This document shows positions 24,480 to 33,057 of a stretch of DNA of 64,000 bases, piece by piece. Each line of letters begins with the position of its first letter. Position 1 is the first letter of the stretch. The position numbers were made by a program, and so were the translations under genes. Source of the DNA: CAWUIO01 sp963922455 (lineage in GTDB: Bacteria > Bacteroidota > Bacteroidia > Cytophagales > Microscillaceae); assembly GCA_963922455.1 (NCBI GenBank), contig CAWUIO010000005.1, forward strand, positions 57,304 through 121,303, given 5' to 3'. Below the pieces are notes generated by a model, which was not told the DNA's origin, ran no database searches, and saw only the letters and a program-made list of their open reading frames with translations.

Positions 24480-26930
24480 ATGGAAGTAATCAAACGCGAT
24501 GGGAGACGTGAAGCCGTAAAGTTTGACAAGATCACAGCTCGCATCGAGAAGCTCTCCTATAGTTTAGATCGCAATTATGTAGACCCCGTACAAGTGGCCA
24601 TGAAGGTCATCAATGGCATCTATGATGGTGTAAGTACCGTCGAATTGGACAATCTTGCCGCCGAGATTTGTGCCACCATGGCCACCGTGCACCCAGATTA
24701 TGCCAACCTGGCCGCCCGCATTGCGATCTCAAACCTACAGAAAAATACCTACAAGTCTTTCTCCGAGACCATGAAGGTACTTTATAATTATATCGACCCG
24801 AAGACCGGAGAGAAAGCCGGTTTGATTTCGGATGAGACTTATGCCGTAGTTAAGAAATATAAGGATGAGTTAAACTCCGCGATTATTTATGACCGGGATT
24901 TCAACTACGATTACTTTGGCTTCAAAACCTTAGAGCGGTCCTATTTGCTACGCGTAGATGGGAAGGTTATTGAGCGCCCTCAGCATATGCTGATGCGGGT
25001 GGCCGTAGGGATTCATCAGGATAATATTGAGAAGGTAATCCAGACCTATGAACTCATGTCAGACAAGTGGTTTACCCACGCCACGCCTACCCTCTTCAAT
25101 GCCGGAACTCCCAAGCCTCAAATGTCTTCTTGTTTCTTGCTCACTATGAAGGAAGACAGTATCGATGGCATTTACGATACCTTGAAGCAATGTGCCAAAA
25201 TTTCCCAGTCGGCTGGGGGGATTGGTTTGGCTATTCATAATATTCGGGCTACCGGATCGTACATAAAAGGAACAAACGGATATTCCAACGGGATTATTCC
25301 TATGCTCCGGGTTTTTAATGACACGGCCCGGTATATTGATCAAGGCGGCGGAAAGCGCAAAGGAGCTTTTGCCGTATACCTTGAGCCTTGGCACGCCGAC
25401 ATCATGGAGTTTTTGGACTTGAAGAAAAATCACGGGAAAGAAGAAATGCGCGCCCGGGACCTTTTCTACGCCATGTGGATTTCCGATTTATTTATGCAGC
25501 GGGTAGAGGCCGATGGTGAGTGGTCCCTCTTCTGTCCTCACGAGGCACCCGGTTTGGATGAAACCTACGGAGAGGAGTTTGAAGCACTCTACGAAAAGTA
25601 CGAACGGGAAGGTAGGGCTCGTCGTACCGTTAAGGCCCAAGAGCTTTGGTTTAAAATATTAGAGTCGCAAATTGAAACGGGTAATCCTTATATGCTCTAT
25701 AAGGACCACGCCAACCGCAAGTCTAACCAGAAAAATTTAGGAACCATTCGCTCTAGTAACCTCTGTACCGAGATTATGGAGTATACGAGCCCCGATGAAG
25801 TAGCCGTTTGTAATTTGGCATCTATTGCCCTCTCAAAGTTTGCTACCGATGGCGTTTTTGATTTCCATAAATTATATGAGGTTACCAAGGTGGTTACCTA
25901 TAACCTCAACCAAATCATTGATTTGAATTATTACCCAGTACCCGAGGCACGCAACTCTAATATGAGACACCGCCCTATTGGTATTGGTGTACAGGGATTG
26001 GCCGATGCGTTTATTATGATGCGGATGCCATTTGAGTCAGATGAAGCCAAGCAACTGAATAAGGATATTTTTGAGACCATTTACCACGCAGCCCTTACGG
26101 CGTCTATGGAACTGGCCCAAAAAGAAGGCGCTTATCAAACCTTTGAAGGCTCTCCTATTTCTCAGGGTATCTTCCAGTTTGATATGTGGGGAGTTGAGCC
26201 AAACTCTGGCCGATGGGATTGGGAAGCCCTAAGAGAGCAAGTTATGGAGCACGGAGTACGTAACTCGCTATTATTGGCACCTATGCCCACCGCCTCTACC
26301 TCGCAAATTTTAGGGAATAATGAGTGTTTTGAACCTTACACCTCCAATGTCTACACCCGAAGGGTATTGTCGGGTGAGTTTGTGGTCGTGAATAAGCACC
26401 TGCTGCGCGATTTAGTAAAACAAGGACTTTGGGACAATAAGATGAAAAATAAACTGATTGCCGCCAATGGCTCGGTTCAAAGCATTGATGAGATTCCTCA
26501 GGAATTGAAAGATATTTACAAGACGGTTTGGGAAATTAAGCAGAAAAGCATCATTGATATGGCGGCCGACCGGGGAGCCTATATTTGCCAGAGCCAAAGT
26601 ATGAACGTGCACTTGCAAGAACCCACCTTTGCCAAGCTTTCCTCCATGCATTTCTATGCTTGGAAAAAAGGACTAAAAACGGGAACCTATTATCTACGCA
26701 CCAAAGCTGCCGCCGATGCTATCCAGTTTACAGTAGATAAGAGCGAAATAGAGGATAATGATGCCCATGTTCCGAGTCCTCAGCTTGTAGAAGAAAAAGC
26801 CCAGAAGAATATGGCGGCCGACATGATTGCCGACAATGGGAACATCCGGATTGACCCCAAACCCCACAGTAATGGAAATGGACAAGCCTGTGATTTGGAT
26901 GACCCAGACTGCGAAGCTTGCGGAAGTTAA
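24480..26930 (+). CDS. nrdA: Ribonucleoside-diphosphate reductase, alpha subunit (class I)
   Basis: Reduces ribonucleotides to deoxyribonucleotides with a radical delivered by NrdB. I start at the ATG at 24480 (MEVIKRDGRREAVKFDKI), where family members begin, giving 816 residues. Residues 1-90 are the ATP-cone. The catalytic set is complete: C218 (MSSCFLL) and C444 (VAVCNLAS) form the redox pair, and N427, C429 and E431 lie in NLCTEI. The YY radical-transfer pair is in GTYYLRTKAA. The tail CEACGS carries the re-reducing cysteines. nrdB is not within the window. An upstream in-frame ATG at 24396 is unlikely. Confidence 0.96.
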   Translation: MEVIKRDGRREAVKFDKITARIEKLSYSLDRNYVDPVQVAMKVINGIYDGVSTVELDNLAAEICATMATVHPDYANLAARIAISNLQKNTYKSFSETMKVLYNYIDPKTGEKAGLISDETYAVVKKYKDELNSAIIYDRDFNYDYFGFKTLERSYLLRVDGKVIERPQHMLMRVAVGIHQDNIEKVIQTYELMSDKWFTHATPTLFNAGTPKPQMSSCFLLTMKEDSIDGIYDTLKQCAKISQSAGGIGLAIHNIRATGSYIKGTNGYSNGIIPMLRVFNDTARYIDQGGGKRKGAFAVYLEPWHADIMEFLDLKKNHGKEEMRARDLFYAMWISDLFMQRVEADGEWSLFCPHEAPGLDETYGEEFEALYEKYEREGRARRTVKAQELWFKILESQIETGNPYMLYKDHANRKSNQKNLGTIRSSNLCTEIMEYTSPDEVAVCNLASIALSKFATDGVFDFHKLYEVTKVVTYNLNQIIDLNYYPVPEARNSNMRHRPIGIGVQGLADAFIMMRMPFESDEAKQLNKDIFETIYHAALTASMELAQKEGAYQTFEGSPISQGIFQFDMWGVEPNSGRWDWEALREQVMEHGVRNSLLLAPMPTASTSQILGNNECFEPYTSNVYTRRVLSGEFVVVNKHLLRDLVKQGLWDNKMKNKLIAANGSVQSIDEIPQELKDIYKTVWEIKQKSIIDMAADRGAYICQSQSMNVHLQEPTFAKLSSMHFYAWKKGLKTGTYYLRTKAAADAIQFTVDKSEIEDNDAHVPSPQLVEEKAQKNMAADMIADNGNIRIDPKPHSNGNGQACDLDDPDCEACGS

Positions 26931-26964
26931 ATATCATTAGATTTGGAACATATACAAGCTATGA

Positions 26965-26990
26965 CCTCCTGCAGAGCAGGAGGTTTTTTT
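26965..26990 (+). terminator. Terminator after nrdA
   Basis: CCTCCTGC and GCAGGAGG form an 8-bp stem with an AGA loop, followed by seven T residues. Confidence 0.93.
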
Positions 26991-27400
26991 GTGTTAATAG
27001 AAAACATGTTTGGAAAATACGGCATAACCTCAGCCTTAAGGAAGTACATTCATTGAATGCCGGGAATGCCAAAATATTCTTTGGGAGGGATGTGATTTTA
27101 TTGGTTTTTTAACATATTGTAAGCGAGCTTATGAAAGTCATTTTCCCAGGAAAAAAAGTGAAAAAGTCGATTAAAAGCTATGTTATTATCTTAAATTTCA
27201 ATCAAAATAAAAGTTGATTTTAAAAGGAATAAGGCTGATTTGTTATGTCTCAAGGTGTAATTTATACCATTTATAAATAGGAATTATTAATTCAATATTC
27301 CTTAACATTGAGGTAATATATAAAAGGCTAAAGCTTTCTATCTTTATAACGAATTAACACCATTGTTTAACACTCTTACCTAAACATTACACAATTTCTT
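26991..27400 (+). other. Leader of the PhoX-like gene
   Basis: About 410 AT-rich bases without a gene. TATCTTTA at 27339-27346 resembles a -7 box (last base differs) but no good -33 is seen. Given the strong codon bias of the next gene a strong promoter is expected here, but I cannot pinpoint it. Confidence 0.35.
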
Positions 27401-30163
27401 ATGAGAAAGCTTTTCACTCTTGCAATTGTATTGCTTGTAGCTTCTGCTAGCTACGCGCAAAAAGTGCAGTTCCCTGAGTCTATCGATCCAGGAAACTACC
27501 TACCTGAAGAGGTGCTCTTGCCTCAGTCTCCATTGAGCATGCAAATCTTGTTCATTGGCGAGGCTGACACTGTACAAACTCGTAAAGGACCTGCTGCTGC
27601 TAAGCAATGGCATGATTTTATCGGTTTTACTCCTTGTGCCGAAGGAGATGACTGTGATGACAATGACCTAGGATGGGTTTCTGTAAACCACGAGCGTATC
27701 GTTGCTGATGACCGTATCGGTGATGGTGGTGGAATGACTGTATTTAAAGTTCAGCGGGAAGAAGATGGTACTTTGGGTATCGTTGAGCAAACTTTAGAAG
27801 ATGGACGTTCTGGAAAATTCTTCAACGTAGATTTCGTTGGAACGGTTGGTGAAACCGGTATGAACTGTGCTGGTATTACTTCTTTGGCTGACGGACGTAT
27901 CTGGACGGCTGAAGAGTGGTTCCGTTACAGCACTAACTCTTACTTCTCAGACGGTAATGGAGTTCGTGACACTACTGACTTCACTGTAGATGCTCCTGAG
28001 TTCCCTTGGATTGACGGACAGACTATCAACAAAGTTGATAACTTCAATTACATGGTTGAGATCGATCCTCGCAAAGCTGAAGCGATTCGCAAGCAGTACA
28101 ACTGGGGACGTCAAGGGTTTGAAGGTGGAGTTGTTATGCCTGACAACAAAACTGCTTACTTAGGTGAAGATTCTCGTCCTGGTTTGTTCACTCGTTTCGT
28201 AGCTGACACTCCGGGTGATTTCACTCAAGGTACTTTTTCTTACTACGCTTACGACGAAGAAAACGAGCAAGGGTACTGGCAAGAATATGAAATCAACAGC
28301 TTGAAAGATGCAGCTGAAATGAACGCTTACAATGGTAAAGCTCCTTTTGGAAACTTCCCAACTGCAGCTGATACTTCAGGACAACCTTTCCGTGGTGAAA
28401 ATGCGGCGGCTATGTTCATCCGTAACGAGTGGGTTGCTGCTTACGACGGACGAGTATATTGGGCTGAAACAGGTAACGATGGTTTCTGGGATGAGTTTGC
28501 TTTGTTCCGTCCAGGTAACGACTTGTATATCGATGGTTTTGATTACAATGGTAAAATCGGGAAATATCTAGTGGATGCTGCCCGTTTCCGTTTCCCTGAG
28601 GTATTGAAAGATTTCACCAATGCTGAAGTACGTCAGTGGTTGGTAGAAGCGCAAAATTTCAGAGATTCTCACGGTCGTGTATTGTGCTACGATCCTGAAA
28701 CTTCTCAAACCTATGTTTTCTTTGAAGGTGGTCCTTACCCAGGTGATGATAACGGTACTTCTCTTTCTATCGATGCTGGTTATCCTGAAAAACACTTGAC
28801 CAACCCTGATGGATTGAACTTCATCACTACTCCTCAAGGTAAGACGTATATGATCATCTGTGAAGACTTGAACGGACGTTCTTTCAACCGTGTACCTGCC
28901 GAAGCACAAAGCAACAGCACTTGTGAATTGTGGGCTTTAGATATGGAAGTTGCCGGACCAATGTTCGCTCAGGCTGTAGCTAATGGCGAAAACACGGCTG
29001 CTCTTGCTCCTCAATTCTTGGATCTTGCCGTTCGTATCTCTACTACTCCTCTTGGATCTGAGGTAACTGGTGCTCAGCAAACTTCTGATGGAAAAACCTT
29101 GTTGGTGAATTCACAGCACCCTCGTACTACGAACCCATTCCCTTTCAACAACTCCTTGACTTACGCTATCAACGGATGGGAGAAATTGGCAGAATTGCAA
29201 AAGTACCCGGTAATCGGATACGAATTGTGGGATGCCGGAACGGATACTAAAGTGGCTGATATTCCTAACCACGGGGTACTAGAAGTTGACAACTTAGAAG
29301 GCCGTCGTTTCAACATCTTCGCTGTATTGGGTGGAGAAGAGACTCCTGGTTCTATGAAAGTTTCTTTGACTGGTCCTGCCAACTTTGAAGCTACTATCAA
29401 CGGTGACGGTCCTTACGGATTCAAATCTAACTCTTTGAACAACATCAACGGGGAAACGCTTCCTGCTGGATCTTACACTATCAACGCTACTCCTTTCTCA
29501 GACGTAAGCGCTGGTGGAACTGAAGGTATCGGACGATTCTTCAACTTTGAGTTGAAAAACGCTGACCAATTTGTTGACGCTTGGAAATTGATCGACGCAG
29601 ATACAGATATGGAAATCGCTACCATCACTGAAGGTGCAGTAATCGCCGTTGAAAACTTAGGAAGCCGCAAGCTTTCTATCGTAGCTGAGTCGGATGCTGA
29701 GTTAGGATCTGTTCGTTTGTATGCTTACGGACCTACCAACACGACTAAAGCTAAATTGGAAAACCAAGCTCCTTACAGTTTGATTGGTGATGTAAACGGA
29801 AACTTCATCGGATCTACATACAATGCTGGTCCTTTGACTGTAAAAGCTATCCCTTACTCTATGCCTAACGAAGCTGGTGAAGCCGGTCCTGCTAACTTGG
29901 TACGTTTCACTTTGGAAGATGCTACTTCTGCCTCTGAAGCTGGTGTTGTGGTTGAAAATTCTGTAAGCGTTTATCCTAACGCTTTTGAAGAAACCATCAA
30001 CCTTAGCTCTGCTCAAACATTTGCTTTGTATAGCGATGTAACAGGTGAAATGATTACTTCTTCGGATGTAGCAGTTAAGTTCATCTCTACAAAAGGACTT
30101 AAAGGAACGTATATCCTTAAATTAGGAAACGGACAAGATATCCGGGTAAAATCTGCTAACTAA
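27401..30163 (+). CDS. PhoX-like (DUF839) protein secreted by T9SS
   Basis: 920 residues. Signal peptide MRKLFTLAIVLLVASASYAQ; PhoX/DUF839 domain over about residues 30-600 (ETGMNCAGITSLADGRIWTA is the PhoX-type region); then repeats with a shared LWDAGTDTKVADI / LIDADTDMEIATI pattern and FEATINGDGPYGFKSNSL / TKAKLENQAPYSLIGDV. The last 75 residues look like a type A sorting domain (VSVYPNAFEETINLSS to GTYILKLGNGQDIRVK). Known PhoX enzymes are calcium-dependent phosphomonoesterases; activity here is not proven. Codon use is far more biased (GGT, GCT, CGT, AAC, TTG) than in neighbours, pointing to very high expression. Confidence 0.87.
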   Translation: MRKLFTLAIVLLVASASYAQKVQFPESIDPGNYLPEEVLLPQSPLSMQILFIGEADTVQTRKGPAAAKQWHDFIGFTPCAEGDDCDDNDLGWVSVNHERIVADDRIGDGGGMTVFKVQREEDGTLGIVEQTLEDGRSGKFFNVDFVGTVGETGMNCAGITSLADGRIWTAEEWFRYSTNSYFSDGNGVRDTTDFTVDAPEFPWIDGQTINKVDNFNYMVEIDPRKAEAIRKQYNWGRQGFEGGVVMPDNKTAYLGEDSRPGLFTRFVADTPGDFTQGTFSYYAYDEENEQGYWQEYEINSLKDAAEMNAYNGKAPFGNFPTAADTSGQPFRGENAAAMFIRNEWVAAYDGRVYWAETGNDGFWDEFALFRPGNDLYIDGFDYNGKIGKYLVDAARFRFPEVLKDFTNAEVRQWLVEAQNFRDSHGRVLCYDPETSQTYVFFEGGPYPGDDNGTSLSIDAGYPEKHLTNPDGLNFITTPQGKTYMIICEDLNGRSFNRVPAEAQSNSTCELWALDMEVAGPMFAQAVANGENTAALAPQFLDLAVRISTTPLGSEVTGAQQTSDGKTLLVNSQHPRTTNPFPFNNSLTYAINGWEKLAELQKYPVIGYELWDAGTDTKVADIPNHGVLEVDNLEGRRFNIFAVLGGEETPGSMKVSLTGPANFEATINGDGPYGFKSNSLNNINGETLPAGSYTINATPFSDVSAGGTEGIGRFFNFELKNADQFVDAWKLIDADTDMEIATITEGAVIAVENLGSRKLSIVAESDAELGSVRLYAYGPTNTTKAKLENQAPYSLIGDVNGNFIGSTYNAGPLTVKAIPYSMPNEAGEAGPANLVRFTLEDATSASEAGVVVENSVSVYPNAFEETINLSSAQTFALYSDVTGEMITSSDVAVKFISTKGLKGTYILKLGNGQDIRVKSAN

Positions 30164-30190
30164 ATCCAAGCAGGAAAAAGGATTTAAGCG

Positions 30191-30223
30191 AAGCCGGCCA
30201 GCAACGCTGGTCGGCTTCTTCTT
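30191..30223 (+). terminator. Hairpin terminator between PhoX-like and peroxidase genes
   Basis: AAGCCGGCCAGC (30191-30202) pairs with GCTGGTCGGCTT (30206-30217) with one G-T pair and an AAC loop. The tail TCTTCTT is a broken T-run, so it may only partly stop transcription and allow lower expression of the following gene. Confidence 0.7.
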
Positions 30224-30261
30224 CAAAATATCTTTCAATTCTTTTCATAATTTAAATAATC

Positions 30262-32220
30262 ATGAAGCGGACGTACTTTCTATGCTTAACTTTATTGACC
30301 TTTGGGCTGGTCATTCTGACCACAGCCTTCCGAAAGCCTGCTCACCCCTCAGACGAGATTATTGAAAATATCAAACTAGAATACTTCAGGGGCTATTCCG
30401 ATCTCCTTAAATCGGTTGAAGAACTAAAAGTGAAGGCTGAGGGCTTGAGTGAAGAAAGCCTTCAAGAAGTACAAAAGCAATTTGAGGTTTGTCGTTACCA
30501 TTTCAAAGAAATCGAGTTCTTGATGGAATACTTCGATCCAGAATTTGTAAAACTTCATATCAACGGGGCTCCCCTACCCCGCATGTCTACCGACGATAAT
30601 GCCAACAAAGTAGAACCGATTGGCTTTCAAACCCTAGAAGAATCCTTGTTTGGTGAGGAAGCCTTAGAACAAACCGAGGCTATTCAAGCCTTGCTTGCCG
30701 AATTAGCCGGCGATCTGCAAACGGGTCAATCTTCTTTCAAATACAAAACATTAACCCATCGCAACGTCATTGAAGCAGCCCGGCACGAGATCATCCGGAT
30801 AGTTAGTCTAAGTTTGACTGGTTATGATACCCCTGTCCGATTGGCTGGTATACAAGAATCTGTCGCCTCATTAAAAGGCCTTCACAAAACCTTTCAAGAC
30901 TATTACCCTGGGTTGAATGATCTGGGCCAAAAGGATCTGGTGTCTCAATTAGATACTACCTTCCTGGGGGCAATTGATTACCTGAAGAACAACCCGGATT
31001 TTGAGACCTTTGATCACTTACATTTCCTCACGCATTATGGCAATCCCCTCTATGCCCAACTGTATGACCTGCATCGAGCTTTTGGATTCCCGACCATAGA
31101 CCAGACAAGCCCCCAAGGGATTCAACACGCAACCAACTACCAGGCCCGTAACATTTTCTCGAGTGAATTAATCAATCCTTTTTATTACTCAGAGCTTGTA
31201 AAAGCTGATTACAGCGATCAATTGGTCAAACTGGGGCAATATTTATTTTATGACCCCGTCTTGTCTAAAAATTTGGAACGAAGTTGTGCCTCTTGCCACC
31301 ACCCAGATAAAGCCTTTACTGATGGCCTACCCAAGAGCTTAGCCACCGGAAAAGATACAAGCCTACAAAGAAATGCCCCAACCCTCGTCAATGCGCTCTA
31401 CTCTCCTAAGCTCTTTTTAGACCTAAGAACCGAGGCTATGCACCGACAAGTACAGCACGTTTTAGTAAGGGAAGACGAATTCAATACTAGCTTTTTTGAA
31501 GTCTACGGCCGGCTGAAACAAAGCCCAGAGTACGTAAAGATGTTCGAAGAGGCTTTTCCCCAGTATAAAGGGAAGTACTTGTTTAACAACTATACCTTCG
31601 GAACCGCATTTTCGGCTTACTTAATTGCCAATAGTAGCTTCAGCTCTCCTTTTGATAAATATGTGCGAGGAGAACAAGCAGAAATTGAAGAGTCCGTAAA
31701 ACGGGGCTATAATATATTTATGGGAAAAGCGGGCTGTGGTACCTGTCACTTTGCGCCTACTTTTGCCGGCCTAGTTCCCCCTCTTTTCCACGAAATGGAA
31801 TCAGAAATTTTGGGAGTTCCCGCCAACAATGATTTTGAGAACCCCGTACTAGATAATGACCCAGGAAGAGTGGCCGGGAAGATCAAAGACCGGGCCGAGT
31901 TTTACCACCGTTCCTTCAAAACCGTTACCGCTCGAAATTCTGCCAAAACAGGCCCTTACATGCACAATGGCGTGTATAATACCCTCGAGGAGGTTATGAA
32001 ATTTTATAACTTAGGCGGAGGAGCCGGTATGGGTATGGAAGTTCCCCACCAAACCCTTCCCCCCGATCCCTTAGGCCTAAACGATCAAGAAATCCAAGAC
32101 TTAATTGCGTTTATGCACGCCTTGACCAATACCCAGAAAGTTCTTGGTGCCCCAGAGCGACTCCCCGAATTCCCCGAAGAAAGTGGCTTTGCGAAAAGAA
32201 ACATCGGAGGAGAGTACTAA
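30262..32220 (+). CDS. Di-haem cytochrome c peroxidase with long N-terminal domain
   Basis: 652 residues. Signal or anchor at 1-24. A helical N-terminal domain of about 270 residues with CRYHFKEIEFLMEYFDPEFV and NGAPLPRM follows; it is typical of the long Bacteroidota peroxidases and partly imelysin-like. Then comes a MauG/CCP module with haem sites CASCH at 342-346 and CGTCH at 492-496. KTGPYMHNGVYNTLEEVMKFYN is the usual C-terminal CCP signature. Periplasmic, reducing peroxide or oxidising a partner. It follows the PhoX-like gene after a hairpin and ends in a strong terminator. Confidence 0.88.
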   Translation: MKRTYFLCLTLLTFGLVILTTAFRKPAHPSDEIIENIKLEYFRGYSDLLKSVEELKVKAEGLSEESLQEVQKQFEVCRYHFKEIEFLMEYFDPEFVKLHINGAPLPRMSTDDNANKVEPIGFQTLEESLFGEEALEQTEAIQALLAELAGDLQTGQSSFKYKTLTHRNVIEAARHEIIRIVSLSLTGYDTPVRLAGIQESVASLKGLHKTFQDYYPGLNDLGQKDLVSQLDTTFLGAIDYLKNNPDFETFDHLHFLTHYGNPLYAQLYDLHRAFGFPTIDQTSPQGIQHATNYQARNIFSSELINPFYYSELVKADYSDQLVKLGQYLFYDPVLSKNLERSCASCHHPDKAFTDGLPKSLATGKDTSLQRNAPTLVNALYSPKLFLDLRTEAMHRQVQHVLVREDEFNTSFFEVYGRLKQSPEYVKMFEEAFPQYKGKYLFNNYTFGTAFSAYLIANSSFSSPFDKYVRGEQAEIEESVKRGYNIFMGKAGCGTCHFAPTFAGLVPPLFHEMESEILGVPANNDFENPVLDNDPGRVAGKIKDRAEFYHRSFKTVTARNSAKTGPYMHNGVYNTLEEVMKFYNLGGGAGMGMEVPHQTLPPDPLGLNDQEIQDLIAFMHALTNTQKVLGAPERLPEFPEESGFAKRNIGGEY

Positions 32221-32243
32221 AAAACCTACTGAGTAAAGCGTGA

Positions 32244-32272
32244 AAATAAGGGACTTAGTCCCTTATTTTTTT
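32244..32272 (+). terminator. Terminator after the peroxidase gene
   Basis: AAATAAGGGAC and GTCCCTTATTT pair over 11 bp around a TTA loop and run into further T residues. Confidence 0.92.
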
Positions 32273-32353
32273 CGATAAAAACTGCTAAGAAAGCCTATTT
32301 TACGAAAATGTTTCCCAAAAGTGAAGAAAATGCGAAAATTTAATTGTATTTTT

Positions 32354-32384
32354 TTTGGCAGAAGTGTAATTTTTTGTATAATTG
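32354..32384 (+). promoter_or_regulatory. Promoter of orphan transcript
   Basis: TTTG at 32354-32357 and TATAATTG at 32377-32384 are separated by exactly 19 bases; only one base departs from TAnnTTTG. No coding region follows before a terminator. Confidence 0.65.
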
Positions 32385-32389
32385 ACATA

Positions 32390-32553
32390 TGCTCAAAGGA
32401 AAAAAGTCACAGGAGTGAGGAAATGGAGAGATTTAGAGCAACTTATTTCATACCCAAACAGACATTGGTTTACCCAATAATAGATGTATACTGCACATAG
32501 CAAGTGATAATGTAAGCAAAGACTCTCGCACCTTGTGAGAGTTTTTCTTTTTT
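32390..32553 (+). ncRNA. Candidate small RNA, about 160 nt
   Basis: The interval between the promoter at 32354-32384 and a terminator (ACTCTC at 32522 with GAGAGT at 32537, then TTTTTCTTTTTT) holds no sizable reading frame. That arrangement is what a stand-alone small RNA gene looks like. I do not recognise it as 6S, SRP or RNase P RNA. The transcription start is estimated from the -7 box. Confidence 0.5.
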
Positions 32554-32597
32554 ACCCTACCTTTCAGATCCTTCTTTTTACAGATGGTTTAAATCAT

Positions 32598-32740
32598 GGG
32601 GGCTTCCCGGCGCTAGAAGTAAGTACCCAGGTTTGCCTAGACTGCCGCGCCGGTCGGGCTGTCGGGTTTCACCCCGAGCCTCCTCATTCCGCTGCGCTCC
32701 ATTGCGGGGTCTCGGCCCTCCGGGCTTCCATCCCTAAGCC
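32598..32740 (+). repeat. Interspersed element arm L4-forward (subtype II)
   Basis: Box A GGGGGCTTCCCGGCGCT starts at 32598 and its partner GCGCCGGTCGGGC lies near 32650. The core differs from subtype I (GTCTCGGCCCTCCGGGCTTC), but box C still ends ATCCCTAAGCC at 32740. The same variant core occurs in the L5-reverse arm. Confidence 0.85.
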
Positions 32741-32918
32741 ATCTTGGGAACCGGGAACCGAGAACCGGGACGAAAGAGGAGAGAATAGAGAGGAGAGAGG
32801 AGAGAAAGGAATGGGGACTTTTTTTAGCGTAGAGGACATTGCCCTTGCTAGCCGCCTGACATCCCGTCCCGGTTCCCATGTCCCGTATCCCGGTTCCCGT
32901 ATTCCGGTTCTCAAAATC
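32741..32918. repeat. Spacer of L4 with GGGAACC units and their inverse
   Basis: Three GGGAACC-like units in a row (from 32748) are mirrored by TCCCGGTTCCC units at 32864-32909; GGGAACCGGGA and TCCCGGTTCCC are exact complements. A purine tract of GAGAGGAGAG type lies between. The two L4 arms could therefore be held together by this inner stem. Confidence 0.7.
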
Positions 32919-33049
32919 GGCTGAGGGATAGAGCGGCCTGTTTGAGCTCGTGTAGGCCCGGCGGGGAAAGGCAGCGAGTAGCGAAAGCCCGACCCCGGCG
33001 CAAGTACCCGGCCCTAGGGGCAGGACCTGTCAACGCCGGGGGCAGCTCC
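32919..33049 (-). repeat. Interspersed element arm L4-reverse (subtype I)
   Basis: Runs from GGCTGAGGGATAGAGCGGCC at 32919, through the core complement GGCAGCGAGTAGCGAAAG and CCCCGGCG, to CGCCGGGGGCAGCTCC ending at 33049. The stem is of the CCCCGGCG type and the loop contains CCCTAGGG. It stops 8 bases before the kbl stop codon. Confidence 0.9.
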
Positions 33050-33057
33050 AGAAATGC

